Shown: positions 12,101-24,576, counted from the first letter of the stretch. The stretch: 64,000 bases of DNA from Brachynemurus nebulosus (GCA_035578155.1 JAPWDM010000005.1:38216108-38280107), one strand, 5' to 3'. Notes: generated by a model not told the origin, from the letters alone. Translations and numbers: made by a program.

Positions 12101-13939
12101 AAGAGAAAAATATTTGAAAATATTATTCTTAGAATTTATTTCGATATTTCTGACGACTGTTATTAGCATCTATTGAAGCCTACCCGTGTTCATTGAATCA
12201 AGATAGAATGCTTCAATGAATCTGATAATGCTAATTATATTTTTCTTAAAGTCATAAGTTCGAATAAACTAATACATCCAAAGTTATGTAGTAACAACAG
12301 ACGAGATTGGTCGTCGTTTTAATAATGAAACTGTTCCACAAAAAAAGTTTGTGGAATTGTTATGTATCTATCTGTATGAAGTGTTCACAATATATCCAAC
12401 AATTTTCTCCAATTTTAAAGGAAATCACATCTAATATACAGGAAACACTTCGGAAAAAATGTTCAAATTGTGAAAACTTTTAAACTAAGTGCTATGTATA
12501 TAGTTTCCGTCTTCATATTCAATCAGCTACATAAGATTGTTATTAAACTTAGAAAATTTATGTGTCGTTGTCGCTTCTCGACATAGGAAACGAAAAGAAA
12601 TTTTCGAACATCTCTATTGTTAGAGGAGCGATACATATTCTAGTTTCGAATTGAAATTAGAACGAATTTTGTATAGAAACTTTTCTTTACTATATTGCTG
12701 AAAATAAATAGGGTTTATGTAATGAGATTTTTTTGTTGGAGATTTTAAACAAATTGATAAAAGGATTTTAAAATTGGACTTCAATAACTGGTATGTTAAA
12801 ATTTTTTTCAAAAAGGAAACTTTCAGTATCTTTTAAAATATTAACATCATTTTTTAAGATTAAACAGGGTTGTTTGTCGTTAGTCTATAATTTACTGTAT
12901 TTTAATACCTTTACCACAGTTTAAATAATAGTTTGTTTCGCAAACAGTTACGAAACGAGATGATGTAAGAGTGTCATTTGGAATTCAAAAATTCCAAAGG
13001 GTTATCCATGTTATGTACCTAAATAATGCATAACATTATGCATACTAATACAGTGAAAATATCATCACTAAAGTAAATTTAATTTAAAAAAATAAATTTG
13101 CAGGTCAAATTATTTTGTGAAAATTTACAGTTGATAATTATGTAAATTATTTAATTTTGTCTAAGTTTCACTGACTTTTTTAAAATTTTTAACAACGATG
13201 GCAGTGCAATTTTAACTGTCATTAAATTTTTTTATGTAAAGCTTGTCATTAGTTATTTTTGATATTTCCTTGTAATTTTAGTGTGTTTTGTGATCTGTAA
13301 GATATTTCTGATATGTATTTAATTATTATGGTGGCTTAAAATGTCTGGTGATAACTCTTGTGCTGCTAATTTTTGTTCAAAACAAATCATTCAAAACAAA
13401 ATTTAAATTTATGTTTTTTCTGAGTGCCGTTTGATGCAAATTTGTAAGTATTATTATAATTTGAATGTTTATGTAAAAATACGTTAAATAATAAATAATT
13501 ATTAATATTTTATAATAATTCAGTTAATATTTTCGATTTCGATAGTGGTTGGTGCTAATAGGTCGTGACGATCTAAATTCTCGTGTTGAATACTGTCATT
13601 AATTTCGCGTTTGCTCAATTCATTTTGAAGAAAGTTGCTTTTAGTTGTTCATATAATTTAACATGACCATTATCAACCCTCAATCTCACATGTACAAACA
13701 CGTACAATCACATAAGTAAAAAAGGACATACATAATTGTTTGTACTTATATCAAAAAAGGATAAAAAGTGCGTTTCGCTACTGCCTATGGAATAATCTTT
13801 TATTTATACTGTGCCTTTACATTACACAAATTCTTATAATCAGGTGTAGGATAAACTACATGGAAGTGATTTGGCAATTCCGATTCTGAAGAAATGGTAG
13901 ATACATAGTAGGTTTTTGAGATATAAAAAATGATCTTAA
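9200..13939. other. Gene-poor A/T-rich stretch
   Basis: Over 4.7 kb I found no conserved protein, RNA gene or well-defined repeat. The short ORFs are rich in Lys, Asn, Phe and Ile, as expected by chance at this base composition. If the Tincar gene continues to the left, this stretch could be intronic. Confidence 0.5.
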
Positions 13940-14032
13940 TACTTTTGGTTCAGAACTGCTGTGACCTTGCTACTTTTGGGACAGAACCACTGTAACCTGA
14001 CTATTTTTGGTATAGAACTGCTACAATCACGC
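13940..14032. repeat. 31-bp tandem repeat, three copies
   Basis: Three consecutive 31-bp units start at 13940, 13971 and 14002. Each follows the pattern TACTTTTGG, then CAGAACTGCTGTGACC, with a few substitutions. A fourth, partial copy begins at 14033. No function is suggested. Confidence 0.8.
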
Positions 14033-15307
14033 TATTTTTTACATAGGAGTTTGACGAATAAAATTACTGATGAGATAAATCGATCTCGACTAACGGTATG
14101 TCTGAAGTAAAATTTATTTTATCTTCAGGCTTGGAAAAGATCTTTCTGCAGAAATAATGATAACAGTACAATTGGTAAGATTAATAGAATTTTCAAAATA
14201 GTAACAAGATTTGGACACAATTCAAATAAATTACGCACTTTTAAATAAGTGTTGTAATATACTTTTAGACTTGTAGAACGCAAAATTCGACGACAAATTT
14301 TGATTGTATTAAATCAATTTCGTCTTTCAAAAGTCACCTTTTAAGTTATCAATTTTACAAAATCAGTCAGAGACGCGAATCCTTCTGAAACACTGGGAGA
14401 GACCGTTGGGTCAGCTTTAATTATAGCATTGGAACTTGAAATTTCTTTTCGTTTCAGCCTAAATCAATCCGAAGTCTTCTACATTTCTGAAAGACGGATA
14501 CAGAATTACTCATCAATCATATATTAAGTATTTATTCAGTCATGGTTAATCTTAAATAAGATTTGGTCCTTCTCATGGTAAAGTAGCCTCGTTTAGCAGA
14601 AAATTTAGTTTCAGATATTATCGACAAAATGTAGAGAGAATGAAATTTCAGATTTGAAAAAAATACTTGACTTAAGATCATTTAATTGTAAAGTCATCAT
14701 TATGATAGAATATCGATTATCTGCCATGGGGGTAGATACTCGAATATCATCCGATACAAAAATCAACCCTAATTGTTCGACACTCCCTAAACATCCTGTA
14801 TAAATATATATCCTCAACACAAGTATTGAAATAATTTACTTTAATAATTATTATTAAAAATAATATATGTATAGACAATTATTATGTGTTCAACTCTGGT
14901 TGTGGTATATTTCTACTTCACTAGTGCACTAAATACACACTGCTATTATATACAATATTGTGTATTAAAAGTGATTATTTTCTTCATTTCCATGATTTCC
15001 CGTGGGAAATTGAATATACTTACACGTACATAGATCTAACAGGACAGTTGCAATGGTAGTAAATATATTTGCTAGGAATACAGTACACAGATGCCTATTT
15101 TCTATTAACTGCTAGTCACTTTTTGTCGAGCAGTTTGTCTGTGTTGTCTATTATTATTATTAGTGGTGGAGAAAATGGATTTAATCCACAATTACCCAGT
15201 GTGATTTTTATTTTAATTAAAAATGTTATTAAAATTACGAAAAAATAAAAAAAGATTTAAAAAAGAAAAATAAATAAAATGTTGGATTAATACTGATAAT
15301 ATTTTAA
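14033..15307. other. No recognised gene
   Basis: A/T-rich flank to the left of the piggyBac element. A 69-codon minus-strand ORF at 14611-14820 contains GSVEQLGLIFVSDDIRVSTP, which looks more protein-like than its neighbours, but I cannot place it in any family. Confidence 0.45.
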
Positions 15308-15311
15308 TTAA

Positions 15312-17777
15312 CCCGGCAGAACTGTGGTGGGGTATCATATACCCCAGTACATATGTTTTATATGATAATTCAATCATAGATGTCTCTACAGTCTGTATAT
15401 TAATAGTATCTTCCAGTTATTTGATAACGAACATTTTTTTCAATAATACAGTTCAAAATACGTTACTGTTAATTAGAAAAACGATTTAAAATTTTTTTGG
15501 GGTATATGAAACCCCACCACAATACTATTGTGTATAAAATAACACTATTTGTACTTTAATAAAATATTACTGTTGTAATTTATTCAAAGAAAAATTTAAA
15601 GTTTTGTGTACATAAAAATTAATATAACAATAAAAGTTAACAGACAATTTATTCAGTTTAATAACGGTTTTTTCATATATTTAAAAAAAAATGTCTTATG
15701 AACAAGAACAAAGAAGACTGCTTGCTTTGTGGGAAGAAGTATCCACCGAAGAATTAGAGCAATGGCAAGAAGAAGAGAGTGATGAAGAGGATGATATTCA
15801 GCCAATCGGTGAAACAATAATTGGTGAAAACAAAGTTGAAGAAAGAAAAACGGACAGCGAAAATGAAAATGATGATTTTGACAATGACACGTATTCGGAC
15901 AACGAAATTAGTAAAGAATATTTTTTAGATAAGAATACTAATAAATGGTATAAAAATTGCAAATCTAGTAAAGTAAAGGCTAGAGCAGAAAATATTATTG
16001 TGTTATTGCCCGGTGTGAAAAAAGATGCTCGAAACGCTAAAACAGCACTTGATTGTTGGCAGCTATTATTTACGGAGGAAATGCTAAACGATATAGTTAT
16101 CTGTACTAATATAAAAATTAGGAAAGAAGCTATAAAATACAATAAAGAACATCAGTACATGGTGACAGAAACTGAGGTACCTGAAATAAAAGCAGTTTTT
16201 GGTTTGCTTTACATTTCGGGGTCACTAAAAAGTAATCGATTAAACTTAAAAGATCTTTGGAGTCAGGATTTTGGAATAACAATATTTAGAGAAACAATGG
16301 CGTTACATAGATTCAATTTTTTAATGCGATGTTTACGATTCGATAATATAGAAAATAGAATGGATCGCTTAAATATTGATAAACTGGCTCCCATCAGAAG
16401 TATATTCGATAAATTTGTCGACAACTGCAAGAACTGTTATACTCCTTCAGAATTTTTAACAGTTGATGAAAAATTGGAAGCGTTTAGGGGCAAAGTCTCA
16501 TTTTTACAATATATGCCAAATAAACCAGCCAAATATGGCATAAAAATTTACGCACTAGTTGACGCCAGAACATTTTATTTGCTTAACATGGAGGTTTATA
16601 CAGGAACTCAACCGGATGGACCCTATAAGCAGAGCAACAAACCGAAAGATGTTGTGGAACGGTTAATAGAGCCGGTATCAGGTACAAAACGAAACATTAC
16701 CTTTGATAATTGGTTCACGTCCTACGACCTAATGTTGGACTTATTACGTTTTCATAAGTTAACGTCCGTCGGTACGGTGCGTAAAAATAAACGGGAAATT
16801 CCTACAGCGTTACTGTATACTAGAAATCGAGACCCTGGTAGTTCACTTTTTGCTTTTCAAAATGATATTACGATTGTGTCTTACATTCCAAAAAAAAAGA
16901 AAAATCTTATTTTATATTCTACTATGCATCATGACAAGGCCGTCGATCCTGAAACTGGCGATGAATTAAAACCTGAAATTGTTACTTTTTACAATTTCAG
17001 CAAAGGTGGAGTGGATACCGTGGACGGATTATCAGCTAATTATAACGTTTCCCGAACATGTAGACGTTGGCCTTTAGTAATATTTTTTTCACTTTTAAAT
17101 ACTGCCGGTATTAACTCTCAGATAATCTACAGAGAAAATAACAAAATTATAGATAATATGAACCGGAGAAATTATTTAAAAGAGCTTGGTATATCATTAG
17201 TAATGCCGTTCAGGAATATTAGAATTATGAACCCTCGTCTTCCAAAAGCTCTTCGGCAGCAAAATGAATCAAAACAAAGTGAAGTGCCATCGTCTAAAAG
17301 AATGCGTAATAGTAAAAGATGTGAATTTTGTTTACGTAGTCAAGACAGAAAAACATTTTATGTGTGCATAGACTGTAAACGATATATCTGTCTAAGCCAT
17401 GCAAATCTTTTGTGTCCAGATTGCAATGAAAACAGGCAGCAAACGTGATTAAAAAAATTTGTAAGAAATGAAATTTAGATTTCTTAAATTCGTCTTTTTA
17501 TTGACGAATTCTAAGTAAAATAAGATTAATTTTCTACAATAAGTTTAATTATTTTTAGAATATAATAACTTTATATTTTGTATATTTTGAAATTAGGATT
17601 TTTTTGTTTTATTTTTGTAATCTTTTGTTAGAAATATAGTCTGAAATTTAAGTTAAAACGCATTATTATTGATACAAATTTCCACTTTTTAGTAAAAAAC
17701 ACTTATTTATATAGGTGGGGTATGCTATACCCCACCACAACACTGACGTAAATTTTTTTCACCACAATACTGCCGGG
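15312..17777 (+). mobile_element. Complete piggyBac transposon, 2466 bp
   Basis: The element is bounded by TTAA duplications at 15308-15311 and 17778-17781. Its terminal inverted repeats are CCCGGCAGAACTGTGGTG at the left and, reversed, CCCGGCAGTATTGTGGTG at the right: 16 of 18 bases match. Subterminal TGTGGTGGGGTAT motifs recur at both ends and form short hairpins (15328-15346 and 17714-17736). Another copy, reversed, lies at about 15499-15526. The length is very close to that of the founding cabbage-looper piggyBac (about 2.47 kb). A single intact transposase frame fills the interior. The exact TTAA flanks and lack of decay indicate a young and possibly autonomous copy. Confidence 0.96.
15691..17448 (+). 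CDS. piggyBac transposase (DDD-type), 585 residues
   Basis: This enzyme would cut and paste the element at TTAA sites in the nucleus. The frame is open from ATG to TGA without introns or stops. An acidic N-terminal region (about residues 18-75) precedes the transposase core. Candidate catalytic aspartates are D259 (LTVDE), D339 (ITFDNWFTSYD) and D442 (KGGVDTVDG), with D445 nearby, matching the family's conserved positions. The C-terminus carries a complete cysteine-rich zinc-binding domain: C544, C547, C559, C562, C567, H570, C575 and C578, in the C5HC2 pattern. A basic stretch (KRMRNSKR, about 536-543) just before it may be a nuclear localisation signal. The length is near the family norm of about 590. 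No key residue appears to be missing. Confidence 0.96.
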   Translation: MSYEQEQRRLLALWEEVSTEELEQWQEEESDEEDDIQPIGETIIGENKVEERKTDSENENDDFDNDTYSDNEISKEYFLDKNTNKWYKNCKSSKVKARAENIIVLLPGVKKDARNAKTALDCWQLLFTEEMLNDIVICTNIKIRKEAIKYNKEHQYMVTETEVPEIKAVFGLLYISGSLKSNRLNLKDLWSQDFGITIFRETMALHRFNFLMRCLRFDNIENRMDRLNIDKLAPIRSIFDKFVDNCKNCYTPSEFLTVDEKLEAFRGKVSFLQYMPNKPAKYGIKIYALVDARTFYLLNMEVYTGTQPDGPYKQSNKPKDVVERLIEPVSGTKRNITFDNWFTSYDLMLDLLRFHKLTSVGTVRKNKREIPTALLYTRNRDPGSSLFAFQNDITIVSYIPKKKKNLILYSTMHHDKAVDPETGDELKPEIVTFYNFSKGGVDTVDGLSANYNVSRTCRRWPLVIFFSLLNTAGINSQIIYRENNKIIDNMNRRNYLKELGISLVMPFRNIRIMNPRLPKALRQQNESKQSEVPSSKRMRNSKRCEFCLRSQDRKTFYVCIDCKRYICLSHANLLCPDCNENRQQT

Positions 17778-17781
17778 TTAA

Positions 17782-19863
17782 GCATTTGATGCAAGCTCCG
17801 AAAGGAAGATCTAGGAAAAAATATTTTGTTGCTTAAAACAGTGTTTGTCAATCTTCTTACTCTCATGGCACATTTGCAAGAATAAAAATTTCGGCACTAG
17901 TTTCTTTTTAAAGACTTCATGATATACTTTGTGAAATATTTATGTGTCACGGTACACCTTTTGAGAAACACTGGTTGATACAAGAACAAATGATGTTGTC
18001 AAGTTGTCATCTTCATTTAAATATGAGAATTTAATTCATCTGAGGTATAAGTGCCATAAAAACTGTCGTTTTTTTTTTATACTATTTCATGCAACGATAA
18101 TAATCTGCCGACTACATGCGACCCGCAGTACTAAATTCTCTGCAATCTAGAACTCGTCAATGAAACATTTTTGAAAAATATCAAATTTTATTATATGCAC
18201 AATCTCTTGTTATTAGGAATATTGTTGTCAGAATGCAACAAACATTGTTGTGCCCTAACAATTCTAATTTTGTCAAAAATTAAAAAAAAAAAGCAGTATT
18301 GAAAACCTATATAGGCAGCTTTAAATTTTCATTTTTCTAACATTAAAATTATAGTTTTGATACATCCAAAAAATTTAGTAACGTGATGACGTCATCAACT
18401 TCAATTTTTCCAATTTCAATTAATAGCTACAAAAATGAAATGAATCAGATTCGTTGGTGAACTTTGGGTACCTAATTTGCGTTCGAAATTTTCATTTTTC
18501 CCGTAAAAATAGCCATGTTTTTTTTTCAGAAGATCTGACTTATTTTCCGGATATGACTTTTCTATTAGGATGTACCCCTGTTTCATTCCATGAGCTACTA
18601 ATCGATCGACAGATTGAATAAAATTTTTTTTCTTTACTAAAACATTGTTTACTAAAACAATAATTTATTTACTAAAACATGTTAAAATAAACGTATTTTT
18701 CCCTTTTTATTTTTAGCCGTTGATAGGTATTTACATAAGGTGTGGAGCTATTGAGCCTTAACAAACATGATTTATTTATTTAGTTATTTACTTTTTTGTT
18801 AAAAAGTACAAGAATGAAAGTTTATAAATGCATACAGAAATGTTATTATTTTATTTTTGGATTTAATACAATATGTAATATTTTGACAACAGGAGGATTA
18901 TTTTTTCATTTTTATTACGAAAATAAATTTCATAATTTCATGTTTCCAAAATTATACTCAATTTTGTGATTTTTGTGATCAAACTTTTCTTATTTAAAAT
19001 ATGCTTTTAAATTGGAAAACAAAAAAATTTTAATGAAATATCTTGAACGATGATCTAGGTGGTCTGTTGCTTACAGGCAAGTTAAAAAATATACGTTATT
19101 CTCATAAAATATTTAAAACAATTTACCATTGATATTTTTAGATTACACGTGTAACAACACATTTATAGAATCTGTTTATTTATTTAACCGTTTTGATTAA
19201 TATAAACATTTGAAATTTGAATGAAGGCAGAAAATTAATATGAAATATGCCAGAAACCAGCAGATTTTCAATAATATCTACAGATCAGCTACGTTAAGTT
19301 GGTATGTACAATACTTTAAGAAAATATTATCAAGTAAAAGTATTCATTAATAAAAACAATCAATACCTAACTTTACGGCAAAATTAATGTTGAATTGTAA
19401 GAATTACTGTTAACCTTAAAAAAAGGTTTCATAAAAAAGTCGCACAAGAAAAGACCACGTAAAAAGGTTACCCTATAATTTTAACAAGTAATATCCCAAA
19501 AAGTAATGACTAATGACTATATTACAATTGGAAACAGGCTCTTAAAAATTCCAGTTGGTCCCCTTTAAGGAAAAAATACTGATTACGTAAAGAGTAAAAA
19601 GATTTCCCTACCTTTTTCAAAATCGATTTTAAAATGTCTGTATAGAAAATTGAATTTTTTTTTACCTCTTCCATTTGAATTTGCCAAGTTCAAAGGGTTT
19701 GTAAAATGTGTATAATTTAATAAACTCTGATTAGATTTCTTTTCGAAATATTTCTGCAACATTAATTGCGAATGGAATTTAATTACTGAGAGCTTCTACT
19801 GTATCAAAATTTTATAAAGACCAACAAAAATAATTTATGTAAATGTTGAGAAAAGAAGAAAAT
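17782..19863. other. No gene; one hAT-like remnant
   Basis: The A/T-rich right flank of the piggyBac element. Apart from the short inverted-repeat remnant at 17839-17973, I see nothing definable. Confidence 0.5.
17839..17973. mobile_element. Possible hAT-type MITE remnant
   Basis: The stretch starts CAGTGTTTGTCAA and ends in the reverse complement of CAGTGTTTCTCAA, which resembles hAT terminal repeats. The flanking octamers do not match convincingly, so this may be an old or truncated insertion. Confidence 0.4.
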
Positions 19864-19871
19864 AGTGTAAA

Positions 19872-20017
19872 CAGGGCCGGATCTAGGGGAGGCAACCGGG
19901 GCACGTGCCCCGGGCCTAGGTTTTGGGGGCACAAGTTTGAAGGAAATATTTATTTTTCTACAGGGGCTCCATTTCCCAACGCTGCCCCGGACGCCACTTC
20001 GCCTAGGTCCGGCCCTG
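19872..20017. mobile_element. hAT-type MITE, 146 bp, with 8-bp target duplication
   Basis: The terminal inverted repeats are CAGGGCCGGATCTAGG and, reversed from the right end, CAGGGCCGGACCTAGG, differing by one base. An exact 8-bp duplication, AGTGTAAA, lies on both sides (19864-19871 and 20018-20025), as left by hAT transposases. The interior is G/C-rich with CGTGCCCCGGGC. A fragment of a related element is at about 57563-57612. The ORFs crossing it on both strands are artefacts of its composition. Confidence 0.9.
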
Positions 20018-20025
20018 AGTGTAAA

Positions 20026-20822
20026 CACGAGGGTGGTGACATGATCAAAGCGATAAATTAATTATGATAAAACATTTGCGTGACCTTATAATGATAACGA
20101 TCGATATCATAAATACTTTTAAATACATTTCAATTGAGATAACAAATCTTCTTGATTAGACGATCACTAGAACAATCTTATTTGCATTTCCTATAGACAT
20201 TATATGATTGACATTCACTCTATTTACTTAAGATGTACGTATTTATATGCGATGTTAATGAACTAGGTACCCATGATATTTCGCGTAGGTGCCACTGTAT
20301 GCAGTTTCGACGTCAGTCTCGGAGAGTCGTAGACGACAGACAATGTTTATTCTAGGGGCCACATCGATGTATGATGCTAAAAGACGTAAAGTTGTACTTC
20401 AAATCATTAAAAGTAACATAAATAAATAAATTTGAATTTGAAGATATATTTTCAAAATTTCAAGAAAGATCAAAAAGTATAAAGTTTAAAATTAAAATAA
20501 AAGTTTAAATAAACGACAGTACAGAAGATGATTAAAATGCAATGTGTGCATTTTTTATTTCTATATTGTTTTTAATTTTAAATTTGGATTTAAAGTTTTA
20601 ATTTTAAAAGTTAATTATATAAATTCATTTTATAAATACAAACTGAATGAAATATTAGTCCATAGAATTATAATTCTATTATCCTTTAAATAATATAAAA
20701 CTTTGAATGTTTAAGTTATAATATTGTCGGGGTAAAAATGGAAAAACGACACATTGCAACGTTTTTAAACTAAACGAACTACAGAGTGGTTCAGAAAAAA
20801 TTATTTCTAATTATTTCTAAAT
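20026..20822. other. No recognised feature
   Basis: A/T-rich sequence between the hAT MITE and the first copy of the 401-bp repeat. I see no gene. Confidence 0.5.
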
Positions 20823-21223
20823 TTTTTGATTTAAATAAAATTGAATATAAATTTTAAATAATATTTTTAATCTAATTCTAATTTCATTAAATGTTTGTAT
20901 AATATGTATAACACGATCAAAACAAAATATATACTACTTTGTTTACTTGCACGTTACTCCGCAACATATATTAAATTAAAACTTGATACATACATTATAC
21001 ATAAAACAATCGCAAACCCATTGAATAATGTTTAATACTGTGATTTCATTGGTCAAGAAGGTATTGAGGAATGGTCATTCCTCCACACCTTTGAATAATG
21101 CTTAACTTTCTCAACAATTAACAGATATATAATGGGTGTGTTCTTCAACAGGAGTAGAAAAAAAATATTTAAAAAAAAAAAATTAAAAGTTATATATATT
21201 ATGTTATTCATTAATAACGTTTA
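20823..21223 (+). repeat. 401-bp direct repeat, copy 1
   Basis: This block recurs at 24176-24576 in the same orientation with no difference that I can see by direct reading, poly-A tracts included. It contains an internal hairpin (AAGGTATTGAGGAATG paired with CATTCCTCCACACCTT, imperfect) and two AATAATG-containing half-repeats. There is no coding potential. The spacing from start to start is 3353 bp. Confidence 0.9.
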
Positions 21224-21282
21224 ATTAAACTAATTATTTACTTAAGCGTGTTGAAAAAATAATAATTTTATAGAATACTAGC

Positions 21283-21560
21283 GGCTTCACGGCATGTCAC
21301 TCAGAAAAAAGAAAATGTTTTAGATAATTCTGTTTATTGAAGTGCATTTCAGTACAGAATATTTTCTTTTGTTTCCCCTTCTGGTACATACACCAGTAAA
21401 TTAGAAGGTTTTCCAACGCATGAGCAGGCTACATAAACAATAAACTATATAAAAGACACATATTTGTTGAAAAGACACGCGCACTACCTGTTGTAAAATA
21501 GTTGTACTAATCCAGAAACCTTCGCGAGCGTGTGCACAACAACTCACAATATGATGCTTT
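21283..21560. repeat. Dispersed repeat fragment, possibly LINE-derived
   Basis: It starts TACTAGCGGCTTCACGG, resembling the TACTAGCGAGTAGCACTCGC block at 58155, and both are followed by a TTTATTGAAGTG motif. The inner part (21455-21540) is repeated in inverted orientation at 25607-25695. Similar 'tactagcg' sequences accompany RTE-type LINE remnants in many insects; that assignment is inference. Confidence 0.45.
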
Positions 21561-24040
21561 TTTTATTTATTTTGTATAGGAGATTAATTCGAAAAGTGCT
21601 AGACTCATTTTGAAAATTCTTTCACTGTTAAGGGTACTAAAATAATCCAGATGGATATAGGCTAAGTTTAAATTTGATTATAATACAGGATTCGTTAGAA
21701 ATGGCAACATTTATAAATCAAAAGAATCGTAATCGAGGGATTTGCCAATTTGGCACTGATTTAGATTACTGTAAATTTCGTAGAAACCTACTTACAAACT
21801 CTACTTATAAACTGAAAAATGTTTTGATAATTTCGACTGTTTTTGTCATCAATAGAAGTCTCAATTCATTCATTATTGGAAGGTAACTCTGCTTGGAGGC
21901 CACTAATTTTTTTTTTCTTTTTTATGAATGTACAATTTTTAGTGGTTCAGGTTCCCTATTGGAACTTCCACAACTCCTGAATAGATTGGTACAACCTGAC
22001 GTACAGTATCAACTAAATTGTTTTAACTGCAATGTTTATCCAATTTCTCCATTTTCCAGACAACTAATACATTAAATATTTATAAAATAATAGCAGATAT
22101 TTTGCATTGTATTATAATGCAGATAGAAATATAAAATTGCTATTGTACAGTACTGTTTTTGTAGTTAATGCAAGTGTGAATTATTATATATGGAAAGTGA
22201 TGATAGACGAAGGTACCCCAAGCGCGGTGAGGGAACGAAGCAGGATGAACACATCCCAACACAAAGAGTGGGATAATCCATATGCGACAGTATTTTATAA
22301 TGAGTTTTCGAATGAAATTAAAAATTTTAATTAAACAATAGGTACCATTATATTTTAATGACTAACTGAAAGTTTAATGATGATATATTCCATAATTTTA
22401 AACCGTTCGAATCAATGAGCGAAGTTTGGATTAGGAAACTGGAAAATGTACCTCTTTAATAATGTCCACACTATCGAAATTGATATTAGAAGTTCTGTAA
22501 CGAAACGGCAAAACAATAATTTGTAAAGCCTATCATCTTAATTTCGGAACAGAAAGTATTTTGAAGCTTTTCTATAACTTCTTGTAGTGGACAGGTATCA
22601 GAAAAAAATCTGTTCAGGTATCAAAAAAAAATCTTTAATAACTTTCGGACAAAATTTTTGTTCTTTTTTAAATAAAATTAGTGGCTATTGTAATGTTGAA
22701 AACATAATGTGGTAACTTTGTCCGTATGTTTGAGTATTCATATGTAATTATATTCATTTATAATTGAAATAACTCTCTTTTCACTGTGTGCTCTTTAAAC
22801 TTTTTGTTTGGTAAAAATGTGCCCGATATAATGTGAATATGTACAAAGCATATAAAATTTTGTTTAAAGCTAACTCGAGATATAATTGTTTTACTGATGA
22901 GTGTGTAAATTTATTGTATGTTTTACAGCGAAACTTTGATTAGAAATTTTTTAATTTCTAGTGACTTTATTATTAGAATAATGATGCCTTATGCGGAAAT
23001 ATATCTAAAAGGAATGGTTTGACTGGCATTTCACAAGGTTAATTTGGGGTATAAACTAATAAATTATGTGATTATAATAATTTCGCTACAGATAAGAAGA
23101 ATATTATAAAAAAAAAATAAACAAATAAGTAAAATATTGGCGAAAACTTTTATTATTTTATTTTTTGAAAGGTTTTTCTATCACGACTGACACGTTTTAG
23201 CACAAGTTATGTAAAATCCATGTTTAAAAGCTTATTCTAGAGAACAATACTTGTGCGAGTACGATTTGCATTTAACTAATTTTTTTAATGTATAAATCCT
23301 ATAGCCGCGTTAAGATTATATTTTCGACCCTTACCGTCGTTCATATATACTCTATCCAAAACAACATTTTACTACCCCCCCCCCCCCCCGACCAACCCTA
23401 ATAAAAAACGTAATTTAACTAGATGAACACGATTCTGTTAATATCTTACTTCCAAAAATTTTGAGCAAATTGCTTTAAATGAGTTCCACTGTAAAATTAT
23501 GAGTAGATGTGTTGCCTTCACATGTGTTCGAAAGAGTGCGAAAAGGATGGACGAATATATAAGAGCAAGTCAAGTGGAATTAACTTGGAATTCACATCAA
23601 GTATGTAGTTAGTATGTACAAAAAAAGATACTTTTTGCTTGTTACGTTTGACAACATTCATTTAACAGATCCATGTTTCATTATTCTGTGTAACTACATA
23701 TAAATAGGTATATGTATACAAACATAATTCTGTAAAAAAATTTTCTAGATGCAAGGTATAATAAAATTTTTCTTCATTTGGATTAAATATTACGAGCTCT
23801 CTTGAAACGTTTTTATTTATTATATTCTAATACTTAATTACCATTTATTTTCTGGAAAATTAACACTATATAGTTTGCGCGTCTACTCATTAAATTTTCC
23901 TAGAGGTCGGCAATTTTTTTTAAAGAACTGAAATTAAAATTGAAAATAATTAAATGAAAATAAACAGAATATCAATTAATGAAAAGAAACAGAATATCAA
24001 TAACAATAAAGTGGTAATAGTATATTATTCAATGAGCTAG
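21561..24040. other. No confident gene
   Basis: Two short plus-strand frames (near 21800 and 22140) share a similar peptide, STVFVINRSLNSFI and STVFVVNASVNYYI. This suggests an old duplicated unit, possibly decayed coding sequence, but no family is recognisable. A poly-C run lies at about 23378-23390. The rest is A/T-rich. Confidence 0.4.
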
Positions 24041-24138
24041 TAATGATAGCTATTACTCACGAAGATGAAATTGCGACACGAGCCGAGCTTTCGAGGCGAG
24101 TGTCGTAATGCATCTGAGTGAGTAATAGCCATTGCAAG
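24041..24138. repeat. Short inverted-repeat element
   Basis: The left arm, GCTATTACTCAC followed by a degenerate TGCGACAC block, is mirrored on the right as GTGTCGTAATGCATC followed by GTGAGTAATAGC. The element is small, palindromic and CpG-containing, and probably a MITE. It sits directly before copy 2 of the 401-bp repeat. Confidence 0.6.
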
Positions 24139-24175
24139 CGAGTAGAATACGATATTTTTTCTACGACTTTTTTCC

Positions 24176-24576
24176 TTTTTGATTTAAATAAAATTGAATA
24201 TAAATTTTAAATAATATTTTTAATCTAATTCTAATTTCATTAAATGTTTGTATAATATGTATAACACGATCAAAACAAAATATATACTACTTTGTTTACT
24301 TGCACGTTACTCCGCAACATATATTAAATTAAAACTTGATACATACATTATACATAAAACAATCGCAAACCCATTGAATAATGTTTAATACTGTGATTTC
24401 ATTGGTCAAGAAGGTATTGAGGAATGGTCATTCCTCCACACCTTTGAATAATGCTTAACTTTCTCAACAATTAACAGATATATAATGGGTGTGTTCTTCA
24501 ACAGGAGTAGAAAAAAAATATTTAAAAAAAAAAAATTAAAAGTTATATATATTATGTTATTCATTAATAACGTTTA
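24176..24576 (+). repeat. 401-bp direct repeat, copy 2
   Basis: Same sequence and length as 20823-21223. Flanking sequences differ on both sides, so the match ends sharply (left after a CC before TTTTTGAT, right after CGTTTA). The arrangement resembles long terminal repeats, but the interior lacks any retroviral-type protein. Confidence 0.9.

Noticed and set aside
15798..16142. 114-codon minus-strand ORF within the piggyBac transposase
   Set aside because: It is antisense to the acidic N-terminal region of a convincing transposase.
20823..24576. LTR retrotransposon bounded by the 401-bp repeats
   Set aside because: The repeats do not start TG or end CA, and no primer-binding site, polypurine tract or gag/pol frame was seen between them.
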